Below are positions 8,435 through 16,249 of a DNA stretch of 64,000 nucleotides, one piece after another. Every line of letters begins with the position of its first letter. Position 1 is the first letter of the stretch. The notes under the pieces were generated by a model, which was not told the origin of the DNA, did no database searches, and saw nothing but the letters and a program-made list of their open reading frames with translations. Source of the stretch: CALNYS01 sp942490855 (lineage in GTDB: Bacteria > Planctomycetota > Phycisphaerae > Phycisphaerales > UBA1924); NCBI GenBank assembly GCA_942490855.1, contig CALNYS010000004.1, positions 992,001-1,056,000 on the forward strand, read 5' to 3'. Position numbers and translations under genes: made by a program.

Positions 8435-9184
8435 ATGCACTATCGAATTGCACTCGTTGCGAGCGGCGTTTTGTTTGCGGCGTCCGGCGCGATCGCTGGC
8501 ATCGGCCCGGTTGCCTCGGACATCTTGGACCTCCAGGTTGTTTCCGAGAGCGGCACGTGGAGCCTCGCGGACAACCTCGGGACGGTGACGAATTTTCAGC
8601 TCGACGGCACGGGCACCTGGATCATCGAGGGCGTCGCGCAGACGTCGGACTGGACGATGGACTGGGGCTTTGAGGTGAACCAGGCCGGCGATGTTCGCGG
8701 CGGGTTCGACTCGGCCTCCATCTCGTCCTCCTTCGCCTTCACGAACACGACCGGCAACGACGCCGCGTTGTTCGAGGTGATCGGGAACGCCGTCGTCGGC
8801 GCGCTCAGCGGGCCCACGACGCAGACCGGTTCGATCTCGGGTTCCCTCGGCTCTGGCAACCCGCTCGTCGAGACCGCGATGCTGTCGACCCCTTCGGGCG
8901 ACTTCCTCTTTACCGGCCTCGTGGACGGTGTCGGGGCGCAGACGCTCCTCGACGACTCGTTCGGCATCTCGACCAACCTCACCACCTCCTTCGGCCCGGC
9001 GAACTTCCTGGGCCTGCCCGGCGGCGGCGTGCTGGACACGATCGGCATCCGGCATTCCTTCGGGCTGACCGACGGCGACAACGCCCAGTTCGCTGGCGTG
9101 TTCATCGTCACGGAGATCCCGGCCCCCGGCGCCGCGGCCCTGCTCGGGCTCGGCGGCCTCGCGGCGGCCCGCCGTCGGCGCTGA
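8435..9184 (+). CDS. Secreted PAP-CTERM protein, second of a tandem pair
   Basis: 249 residues from ATG 8435, preceded by GGAGAGAG. The signal peptide is MHYRIALVASGVLFAASGAI. The body parallels the previous gene: FAFTNTTGNDAALFEVIGNA, then TGSISGSLGSGNP, and the shared IRHSFGLTDGDN block before the tail EIPAPGAAALLGLGG with Arg cluster. The two genes have the same length class, order of motifs and orientation, which indicates tandem duplication followed by divergence. No enzymatic motif is visible. Confidence 0.85.
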   Translation: MHYRIALVASGVLFAASGAIAGIGPVASDILDLQVVSESGTWSLADNLGTVTNFQLDGTGTWIIEGVAQTSDWTMDWGFEVNQAGDVRGGFDSASISSSFAFTNTTGNDAALFEVIGNAVVGALSGPTTQTGSISGSLGSGNPLVETAMLSTPSGDFLFTGLVDGVGAQTLLDDSFGISTNLTTSFGPANFLGLPGGGVLDTIGIRHSFGLTDGDNAQFAGVFIVTEIPAPGAAALLGLGGLAAARRRR

Positions 9185-9214
9185 ACCGCGTTCGGATTTC
9201 TTGACCTGCTCACG

Positions 9215-9244
9215 AGCCCTCGTCCCACGGACGGGGGCTTTTTT
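9215..9244 (+). terminator. Intrinsic terminator
   Basis: GCCCTCGTCC pairs with GGACGGGGGC (one G:T pair) across a three-base loop and is followed by six T (9239-9244). It closes the PAP-CTERM pair before mdh. Confidence 0.85.
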
Positions 9245-9328
9245 CGTCGGGCATGGGTCTGGGATCGCCGGTAGCATGGTCGCCCCATCCACCCGGCGTC
9301 GGCCGAGAACCAGAGGAGCGAACACGCT

Positions 9329-10279
9329 ATGAAGCGATCGAAGATCAGCGTCATCGGAGCCGGCAACGTCGGCGCCACCTGCGCCCACTGGGCGGCCGCG
9401 AAGGAACTCGGGGACGTGGTCCTCCTGGACATCCCGGACAAGGTCGGCGTGGCGCAGGGCAAGGCGATCGACCTCGCGTGCTGCGGCCCGATCGAGCGCT
9501 TCGACTGCGCCGTCACGGGCACCTCGGACTACACGGACATCGCGGGTTCTGAGGTGGTCATCGTCACCGCCGGCATCCCGCGCAAGCCGGGCATGAGCCG
9601 CGACGACCTGATCCAGACGAACGTGAAGATCGTCAACAGCGTGTCCGAGCAGATCAAGCAGCACGCGCCAGAGGCGGTGGTGATCCTCGTGTCCAACCCG
9701 CTCGACGCGATGGTGTACACGGCGTGGAAGGCCACGGGCTTCCCGACCAACCGCATCGTCGGTCAGGCCGGCTGCCTCGACGTCGCGCGGTTCCGCACGT
9801 TCATCGCGTGGGAGATCGGGTGCTCGATCGAGGACGTCTCGGCGCTGCTGCTCGGCGGGCACGGCGACGACATGGTGCCGCTGCCGCGCTACACCAGCGT
9901 GCACGGCGTGCCCGTGTCGCAGCTGCTCTCTGAGGCGCAGATCACCGCGTGCGTGGACCGGGCGAAGGTCGGCGGCGGCGAGATCGTCAAGCTGATGGGC
10001 ACGAGCGCGTACTACGCGCCCGCGAGCGCGAGCGTGCAGATGGCCGAGGCGATCATCAAGGACAAGAAGCGCATCCTCCCCTGCGCCGCGTACTGCGACA
10101 GCGAGTACGGCGTGGGCGGGTACTTCGTGGGCGTCCCCTGCGTGCTCGGCGCGGGCGGGGTCGAGAAGATCATCGAGGTCGATCTCGACGCCGACGAGTC
10201 CAAGCTGATGGCCGAGTCGGTTTCCCACGTGAAGGACCTGGTGGGCGTGGTCCGCGAAGCCTTCCCGAACCTGGCGTAA
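9329..10279 (+). CDS. mdh: Malate dehydrogenase
   Basis: 316 residues. It interconverts malate and oxaloacetate with NAD in the citric acid cycle. Visible features are the GAGNVG dinucleotide fold (residues 10-15) with Asp34 selecting NAD, substrate arginines Arg85 and Arg91 in IPRKPGMSRDDL (lactate dehydrogenase would carry Gln in the first position), VSNPLD, Arg154 in DVARFR, and catalytic His178 in LGGHGDDMVPL. Length fits the LDH-like bacterial MDH type. It has its own hairpin terminator and lies between secreted-protein genes, so it looks like a single-gene unit. GAGGAG precedes the ATG. Confidence 0.96.
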   Translation: MKRSKISVIGAGNVGATCAHWAAAKELGDVVLLDIPDKVGVAQGKAIDLACCGPIERFDCAVTGTSDYTDIAGSEVVIVTAGIPRKPGMSRDDLIQTNVKIVNSVSEQIKQHAPEAVVILVSNPLDAMVYTAWKATGFPTNRIVGQAGCLDVARFRTFIAWEIGCSIEDVSALLLGGHGDDMVPLPRYTSVHGVPVSQLLSEAQITACVDRAKVGGGEIVKLMGTSAYYAPASASVQMAEAIIKDKKRILPCAAYCDSEYGVGGYFVGVPCVLGAGGVEKIIEVDLDADESKLMAESVSHVKDLVGVVREAFPNLA

Positions 10280-10339
10280 TCGCGGGTTTTCGCTGGGGGA
10301 TCGCCCCGGCGTGATCTACATTTGATGCGGCACAACCCG

Positions 10340-10375
10340 AGCGGGCGGCGAATATTCGTCGCCCGCTTGTTTGTT
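10340..10375 (+). terminator. Intrinsic terminator after mdh
   Basis: A 28-base near-perfect palindrome (10340-10367: AGCGGGCG...CGCCCGCT with AATATT in the centre) followed by a T-rich stretch (TGTTTGTT). Confidence 0.75.
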
Positions 10376-10411
10376 GTGTGGTGGGCGAATCCGACCAAGG
10401 GAGAGAGACAC

Positions 10412-11515
10412 ATGCGCACCTGTACCGCTCTGCTGTTCCTGGCCTGTTCCGCGGGCGCGTCGAGCGCGCCCGGCGGCGGCGTTGACCCCCGCGGGATCTA
10501 CCACAACGCCTTCAGCGGATCGTTCAGCGGGACGGAGTGGTTCCAGGTCGTGCCGATCGCGGGGACGGACCGCTACCGCACGGCCGATATCTTCTCGGGC
10601 GGGTTCAACGCGACGATCGACGGCGCGGGGAACGTGACGCTCGACGGCGGCGTCGGCTCCGGCTCGTTCTCATCGCCCGACGCGTGGGTCATCACCCCTA
10701 CGCTCGGCGGTTCGACCTTTACGTTCGACAGCGTGCGCGTACCGGACACGACGGTTGAGTTCCCGCTGCGGCTCGATTCCCCGTCGCCCGCGAACCCGAT
10801 CTTCTCCGGCGCGTGGACGAACTCCCTCCAGACGCTCAACCCGCGCACTGGCGCGGTGATGGCGAGCGGCACGGAGTCGCTGACGATCCTCTCGACGGGG
10901 ACCACGCTGCGCATCACCGACCCGGGCGGGCTGTTCTTTCAGGGCGTGTTCGAGTCGCCGACGACCGTCGGGTTCCGGTCGATCTCGCCGAACCCGAGCG
11001 ATCCGAACTTCGCTTCGTTCCCGGGGTCTTCGAGCAACATCGGGCAGGACATGCTGGGTCGGGTGACGGTCGAGGGCGTCAACGACCTCGTGGCGGTGTT
11101 CCTGCTCCAGACGCGGGCGCCGCTGGGGTCGCAGTCGCAGGCGGTCTTCCGGTTCACGATGACGCGCACGACCCCGCTGCCCGCGGGCGATCTCGACGGC
11201 GACGCTGACGTTGACTCGGACGACCGCACGCTCTTTCTGGCGCAGCTCGGCATGTCGGCGAGCGACGACGGGTTCAACGTCGCCGCGGACCTCGACGGCG
11301 ACGGCGCGGTTGGGGCGGCGGATCTCGCGATCTTCGAGACGCTCCTGCCCCCCGAGTGCCCTGCGGACTTCACGAACGACGGCGCGGTGGACTCCACCGA
11401 CCTCGCGGTGCTGCTCGCGGCGTGGGGGACCGGCGGCGCTGATCTCGACGACAACGGGACGACCGACTCGGGCGACCTCGCGGTGCTCCTGGCAGCGTGG
11501 GGCGACTGCGGCTGA
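10412..11515 (+). CDS. Secreted GC-type dockerin-anchored protein
   Basis: 367 residues from ATG 10412, with GGGAGAGAGA upstream. A short signal peptide (MRTCTALLFLACSAGASS) precedes a beta-rich domain of about 250 residues without recognised catalytic motifs. The C-terminal third holds Ca-binding-like repeats: DLDGDADVDSDDRTLFLAQL, DLDGDGAVGAADLAIFE, then CPADFTNDGAVDSTDLAVLL, and GADLDDNGTTDSGDLAVLL ending AAWGDCG. The last pair, starting and ending at Cys, is the GC-type dockerin seen in Phycisphaerales exported proteins. The family is inferred to be retained at the cell surface. Four dockerin-like units in tandem is more than the usual two. Confidence 0.85.
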   Translation: MRTCTALLFLACSAGASSAPGGGVDPRGIYHNAFSGSFSGTEWFQVVPIAGTDRYRTADIFSGGFNATIDGAGNVTLDGGVGSGSFSSPDAWVITPTLGGSTFTFDSVRVPDTTVEFPLRLDSPSPANPIFSGAWTNSLQTLNPRTGAVMASGTESLTILSTGTTLRITDPGGLFFQGVFESPTTVGFRSISPNPSDPNFASFPGSSSNIGQDMLGRVTVEGVNDLVAVFLLQTRAPLGSQSQAVFRFTMTRTTPLPAGDLDGDADVDSDDRTLFLAQLGMSASDDGFNVAADLDGDGAVGAADLAIFETLLPPECPADFTNDGAVDSTDLAVLLAAWGTGGADLDDNGTTDSGDLAVLLAAWGDCG

Positions 11516-11522
11516 CCGCGCG

Positions 11523-12191
11523 TTAGCGCCTGCGGCGCGCCACGGCGAGAGCGCCGAGCCCGAAGAGGCCCGCGGCTCCCGGCGCTGGGACGATCACGGA
11601 ACGCCATTCCTCGAGCTCGCCGCGGGCGATCGCGCCGTTCTCGAAGTAGACGAAGAACCCCGTGCCCAGCGTCTGCTCGATGTCCGGTCTCGAGAGAAAG
11701 TCGTCGTTGGAGGCGAGCAGCCCGTCCTCCCCGAAGAAACCGAAGACGACGTCGAACGTCCCGTCCTCGACGCCGCCCCGCTCGCGCCGGAGCGGGAGGT
11801 CGTTGAACGAGTAGTCCGCGGAGTCGAATTCTTCGGTGTTGCGGGGCAGGTAGGCGCCGTCGATCTCGGCGCCCGGCCCGACGAGCAAATAGCCGTCGGA
11901 CCCGTCGTCGCTCTCGAAGTCGATGCTGAACTGGTCGGCGAGGAGAAGGCGGAGCTGGTGCTGACCGAAGGGGAGGTCGGGGTCAGGCTCGGGGGTCGTG
12001 GCGACGACGGTCGCTTCGATATCTACGGTCCAGTCCACGCCGATGCCTTCGAGGGCGCCCGCCGGGGGCGAGCCGATGACCTCGACGATGCGCGCGCGGA
12101 TGTTCCACTTGATCGGGTCGGCGAGGGAGGATCCGCTCGCCGCGCTCGCCATGAGCGCGATCGCCGCCGGCGCAGCCAGTGCGGTGTTCAT
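11523..12191 (-). CDS. Secreted PAP-CTERM protein
   Basis: 222 residues from ATG 12191, preceded by a GGAGTC ribosome site. The signal peptide is MNTALAAPAAIALMASAASG. The body has long beta-strand stretches (IKWNIRARIVEVIG, VDWTVDIEATVVATT, HQLRLLLADQFSIDFES) and a C-terminal VPAPGAAGLFGLGALAVA with four Arg. It is convergent with the GC-dockerin gene, seven bases apart. No known domain recognised; likely exported by Sec and held by the PAP sorting signal. Confidence 0.82.
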   Translation of the reverse strand: MNTALAAPAAIALMASAASGSSLADPIKWNIRARIVEVIGSPPAGALEGIGVDWTVDIEATVVATTPEPDPDLPFGQHQLRLLLADQFSIDFESDDGSDGYLLVGPGAEIDGAYLPRNTEEFDSADYSFNDLPLRRERGGVEDGTFDVVFGFFGEDGLLASNDDFLSRPDIEQTLGTGFFVYFENGAIARGELEEWRSVIVPAPGAAGLFGLGALAVARRRR

Positions 12192-12301
12192 CTCTGACTC
12201 CTGATTGTCGGGCGTCCCGTGTGCGGCGGGACGCGGTTCCCTGTGCTGGCCTCACCCTACCCCGGTCGGGAGGGCCAACCAAGGAAAAACCAGGGGGCGC
12301 G

Positions 12302-13273
12302 TTACCAGCCCAGCACCCAACCGAACACTAACGGCGCGACGATGGTGGCGTCGGACTCGATGATGTACTTGGGGGTGTCCTCGGCGAGTTTTTCCCAGGT
12401 GATCTTCTCGTTGGGGACGGCGCCGCTGTAGGACCCGAAGCTGGTGGTGGAGTCGGAGATCTGGCAGAAATAGCCCCAGAGCGGGACGTCTTTGCGGAGG
12501 TCCTGGCGGATCATGGGGACGACACAGATCGGGAAATCGCCCGCGATGCCGCCCCCGATCTGGAAGAACCCGATGCCGGGCCCGTCGGCGGTCGCCTCGT
12601 ACCACGACGCGAGGGCCCGCATGTACTCGAGCCCGCTCTTGACGAAGGAGGTGTCTTTCAGGGAGCCGTCGATGGCGCGCCCGACGATGATGTTCCCGAG
12701 GGTGGAGTCTTCCCAGCCGGGGACGAAGAGGGGGAGGTCGCGCTCGGCCGCGGCGAGGAGCCAGGAGTTGGCGGGGTCGGCCTGGAAGCGGTCGGCGAAG
12801 ACGCCGTCCTTGAGCAGGGCGTAGAAGAACTCGTGGGGGAAGCGGCGCTGGCCGGTCCGCTCGGTCTCTTTCCAGAGCTCGAGGATCTCGTGCTCGACCC
12901 GGCGCATCGCCTCTTCTTCGGGGATGCAGGTGTCGGTGACGCGGTTGAGCCCGCGTTCGAGGAGGGCGGTCTCGTCGGCTGGGGTGAGGTCGCGGTAGTG
13001 CGGCACGCGGACGTAGTGGTCGTGGGCGACGAGGTTGAAGAGGTCTTCCTCGAGGTTGGCGCCCGTGCAGGTGATGGCGTGGACCTTGCCTTGGCGGATC
13101 ATCTCCGCGAGGGAACGCCCGAGCTCGGCGGTGCTCATGGCGCCGGCGAGGGTGACCATCATCGGCCCGCCCGCGGCGAGGTGAGCCTCGTAGCCCTTCG
13201 CGGCGTCCACGAGGGCGGCGGCGTTGAAGTGGCGGTAGTGGCGCTCCATGAAATCGCGGATCGGGGTCGTCAT
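12302..13273 (-). CDS. Deoxyhypusine synthase-like protein (polyamine metabolism)
   Basis: 323 residues of the deoxyhypusine synthase superfamily. Conserved segments are TCTGANLEEDLFNL (NAD binding), HYRDLTPADE, VTDTCIPEE, VPGWEDSTLGN and the active-site block GSYSGAVPNEKITWEKL, whose Lys295 matches the catalytic lysine of eukaryotic enzymes. Bacteria have no eIF5A to modify; bacterial homologues are thought to transfer the aminobutyl group of spermidine or putrescine to another amine, for example to make homospermidine. The gene is divergent from arginine decarboxylase and agmatinase (92-base shared promoter region), which supports a polyamine-synthesis role. The exact product is not determined by sequence. 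Confidence 0.88.
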   Translation of the reverse strand: MTTPIRDFMERHYRHFNAAALVDAAKGYEAHLAAGGPMMVTLAGAMSTAELGRSLAEMIRQGKVHAITCTGANLEEDLFNLVAHDHYVRVPHYRDLTPADETALLERGLNRVTDTCIPEEEAMRRVEHEILELWKETERTGQRRFPHEFFYALLKDGVFADRFQADPANSWLLAAAERDLPLFVPGWEDSTLGNIIVGRAIDGSLKDTSFVKSGLEYMRALASWYEATADGPGIGFFQIGGGIAGDFPICVVPMIRQDLRKDVPLWGYFCQISDSTTSFGSYSGAVPNEKITWEKLAEDTPKYIIESDATIVAPLVFGWVLGW

Positions 13274-13365
13274 CGGTGGCTCCGGGCGGGGGCGTGCGGG
13301 GGGGGGCGGGCAGGATAGAATCTCCGGCCGCAGTGCGCGGCCCTCGCACCCCTTACGCCGGATGT

Positions 13366-15369
13366 ATGCCCATGCCCGCGAGCCACGATGCCCAGGCTGT
13401 TCCTGCCGACGTCCCCGCCGTTTCCTCGTGGAGCGCGGCCGACGCCAGCGATCTCTACCGGGTCGCCAAGTGGAGCGACGAGCACTTCGGCGTGTCGCCC
13501 ACGGGCGGCGTGACCGTCGGGCCCGACGCCGCGCTGGGCAAGGGCGTCGAGCTGCTGAGCATCGTGCGCGGCTTGGAAGAGCGCGGGGTGGGGTCGCCCG
13601 TCCTGCTGCGGTTCGCGAACATCCTCGACGACCGGCTCGCGGACCTGCACAAGGCGTTCACGGACGCGATCGAGTCGAACAACTACAAGGGCTCGTTCTG
13701 CGCCGCGTACCCGATCAAGGTGAACCAGCAGCATCAGGTGGTGGAGGAGGTCTCCCGCTCGGGGCGGCGCTTCGGCTTCGGGATCGAGGTGGGCTCGAAG
13801 CCCGAGCTGCTAGCGGTGCTCGCGATGACGGCGGCGCACCCGGAGCAGCTGATCATCTGCAACGGGTTCAAGGACTCGCGTTACATCCGCACGGTCGTGC
13901 TGGCGCACAAGCTGGGGCGGCGCATCATCCCCGTCATCGAAAACCTCGGCGAGCTCGAGCTTCTCCTCCGGCACTCCGAGGAGCACGACGTCGTCCCGGT
14001 GGTGGGCGTGCGTGTGAAGCTGGCGTGCGCCGGGTCGGGACGCTGGCAGCACTCGGCGGGCGATCGCTCGAAATTCGGGCTCAACGCGGACGAGCTGCTC
14101 CAGCTGGTGGACACGCTGCGCGGGCGCGGGTTGCTCGACTCGCTGCAGCTCCTGCACTGTCACGCGGGGAGCCAGCTCCAGGACGTGCGGGCGCTCAAGC
14201 AGATCGTGACCGAGATCAGCCACGTGTACGCGGAGCTGAGCCGAGCAGGGGCGCCGATGCGCTACCTCGACGTCGGCGGCGGGCTGGGCGTGGACTACAC
14301 CGGCGCGCGCACGAGCGACGCGTCGTCGATGAACTACTCGCTCGAGGAGTTCGCCAACCACGTGGTGTACCGCGTGGGCGCGGTGTGCGACTCGGAGGGC
14401 TTCGCGCACCCGACCATCGTCACGGAGTGCGGGCGCGCGATGACCGCGTACTCCAGCGTGCTCGTCTTCAACGTGCTCGGGGCCAGCGGGCCGACGGCGA
14501 TCGCGGCCCGCGCGAGCGTCGAAGAGGCCCGCGCGTTCATCGAAGAGAACAAGGACGACCCGCCGCAGCCGATGCTCGATCTGCTGATGACGCACGAGAC
14601 GGCGCACAAGGGCGAGGACGGGGTGCTGCTCGAGTGCTTCCACGACGCCCTCGAGGCGCGCTCGATCATCCACGGGCTCTACAGCCTCGGGTACCTCCCG
14701 GTGCGGGCGCGGGCGATCGCCGACCGCCTGTTCTGGGCGACGTGCGTAAAGATCGGTCAGCGTCTGGCGCGCGCCGAGGGCGACCTGTTCCCCGCCGACG
14801 ACGCGACGCACCTCGAAGAGCTCCTCTGCGAGACGTACTTCTGCAACCTGTCGGTGTTCCAGTCGCTGCCCGACTGCTGGGCGATCGGGCAGCTCTTCCC
14901 CATCATGCCGATCCATCGCCTCGACGAGGAGCCCAGCGTGCGGGCGATCCTCGCGGACATCACGTGTGATTCCGACGGCGCCGTGAGCCGGTTCCCTGGC
15001 GAGACAGAGCCGCGGTCAAACCTGCCCGTGCACCCGCTGCGCGACAACGAGTCGTACTACATCGGGGTGTTCCTGGTCGGCGCATACCAGGAGACGCTGG
15101 GCGATCTGCACAACCTCTTCGGCGACACGCACGCCGTCCACGTGCGGGTTGATGACGACCGCTGGGTCATCGAGGACCTCGTCAAGGGCGACTCGGTGCG
15201 CGACGTCCTTACCTACATGCAGCACGATCCGGCGCACTTTGTCCGCACGATGCAGCGCGACTGCGAGGGCGCGGTGCAGCGGGGCGATCTCAGCGTGGCC
15301 GAGTCGCGCGACATCCTGCGTTTCTACGACGCGGGCATCTCGGGGTACACCTACCTCGAGGGCGAGTGA
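13366..15369 (+). CDS. speA: Biosynthetic arginine decarboxylase
   Basis: 667 residues, PLP-dependent group IV decarboxylase converting arginine to agmatine, the first step of putrescine synthesis from arginine. The PLP lysine is Lys118 in AAYPIKVNQQ. Other family blocks are GFGIEVGSKPELLAVL, ICNGFKDSRYI, SKFGL, LLHCHAGSQ, YLDVGGGLGVDY, TECGRAMTAYSSVL and, near the C-terminus, CNLSVFQSLPDCWAIGQLFP with PIHRLDE. The ATG at 13366 gives the usual length; the ATG at 13372 is equally possible, and no strong ribosome site decides. The stop overlaps the agmatinase start (TGATG), so both are translated together. Confidence 0.95.
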   Translation: MPMPASHDAQAVPADVPAVSSWSAADASDLYRVAKWSDEHFGVSPTGGVTVGPDAALGKGVELLSIVRGLEERGVGSPVLLRFANILDDRLADLHKAFTDAIESNNYKGSFCAAYPIKVNQQHQVVEEVSRSGRRFGFGIEVGSKPELLAVLAMTAAHPEQLIICNGFKDSRYIRTVVLAHKLGRRIIPVIENLGELELLLRHSEEHDVVPVVGVRVKLACAGSGRWQHSAGDRSKFGLNADELLQLVDTLRGRGLLDSLQLLHCHAGSQLQDVRALKQIVTEISHVYAELSRAGAPMRYLDVGGGLGVDYTGARTSDASSMNYSLEEFANHVVYRVGAVCDSEGFAHPTIVTECGRAMTAYSSVLVFNVLGASGPTAIAARASVEEARAFIEENKDDPPQPMLDLLMTHETAHKGEDGVLLECFHDALEARSIIHGLYSLGYLPVRARAIADRLFWATCVKIGQRLARAEGDLFPADDATHLEELLCETYFCNLSVFQSLPDCWAIGQLFPIMPIHRLDEEPSVRAILADITCDSDGAVSRFPGETEPRSNLPVHPLRDNESYYIGVFLVGAYQETLGDLHNLFGDTHAVHVRVDDDRWVIEDLVKGDSVRDVLTYMQHDPAHFVRTMQRDCEGAVQRGDLSVAESRDILRFYDAGISGYTYLEGE

Positions 15370-16247
15370 TGACGGACGCGCCCAACTTCCTCGATATCGA
15401 GCCCGAGTTCTCCGACGCTGACCGCGCAGCGATCGCGGTGCTGCCCGTTCCCTACGACGCGACGAGCAGCTGGGTCAAGGGCGCCGACGAGGGGCCCGAC
15501 GCGCTGCTGCGCGCCTCGGCCCACGTCGAATGGTTTGATCTCGAGACGCGCACCGAGGTGCACCGACGCGGCGTCGCGACGCTCCCGCCGGTGACGTGCG
15601 ACGCGCAGACGCCGCCAGAGATCGTCGCCGATCGCGTGCGCGAAACGGTGGGGAGGCTGTTCGACCGTGGTGTTTTCCCGGTGGTGCTCGGCGGCGAGCA
15701 CTCCGTGTCGATCGGCGCCATCCAGGCCGCGGCGGACCGCTTCGACGACCTGTGCGTGCTGCAGATCGACGCGCACGGCGACACCCGCGAGACGTACCTC
15801 GGCTCCGCCTACAACCACGCGTGCGTGATGGCGCGGGCCCGCGAGCGCTGCCCGATCATGCAGGTCGGCATCCGCAGCGCCGAACGCGACGAGGTCGAAC
15901 GCATGGACCCCGAGCGTGTGTTCTTCGCGCACGACATCCATGCGCGCGAGCGTGCCGGCGACTTCGCGTGGATCGACGACGCCGTCGGGCGCCTCTCGCC
16001 GAGCGTGTACGTCACGTTCGATCTCGACGCCTTCGATCCTTCACTGCTCCCGGCGACGGGCACGCCCGAACCCGGCGGGCTGACGTGGCGCCAGGCGAAC
16101 GACCTGCTCTCACGCGTGGCCCGGGAACGGCGCGTGGTCGGGTTCGACGTCGTGGAGCTCTGCCCGCGCGACGGACACCACGCGAGCGACTTCACCGCCG
16201 CCAAGCTGGTGCACCGGTTCGTGAGCGCCGTGTTCGCGGCGCGCTAG
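15369..16247 (+). CDS. speB: Agmatinase (ureohydrolase family)
   Basis: 292 residues. Hydrolyses agmatine to putrescine and urea, using a dinuclear Mn site. The ligands are in place: His111 (GGEHSVS), Asp134/His136/Asp138 (QIDAHGD) and Asp218/Asp220 (FDLDAFDP). The SAYNHACVM block (His150) follows the agmatinase pattern. The ATG at 15369 lies in TGATG at the speA stop; a GTG three bases earlier is also in frame. Together speA and speB make putrescine, and the divergent deoxyhypusine-synthase-like gene could use it. Confidence 0.94.
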   Translation: MTDAPNFLDIEPEFSDADRAAIAVLPVPYDATSSWVKGADEGPDALLRASAHVEWFDLETRTEVHRRGVATLPPVTCDAQTPPEIVADRVRETVGRLFDRGVFPVVLGGEHSVSIGAIQAAADRFDDLCVLQIDAHGDTRETYLGSAYNHACVMARARERCPIMQVGIRSAERDEVERMDPERVFFAHDIHARERAGDFAWIDDAVGRLSPSVYVTFDLDAFDPSLLPATGTPEPGGLTWRQANDLLSRVARERRVVGFDVVELCPRDGHHASDFTAAKLVHRFVSAVFAAR

Positions 16248-16249
16248 CG

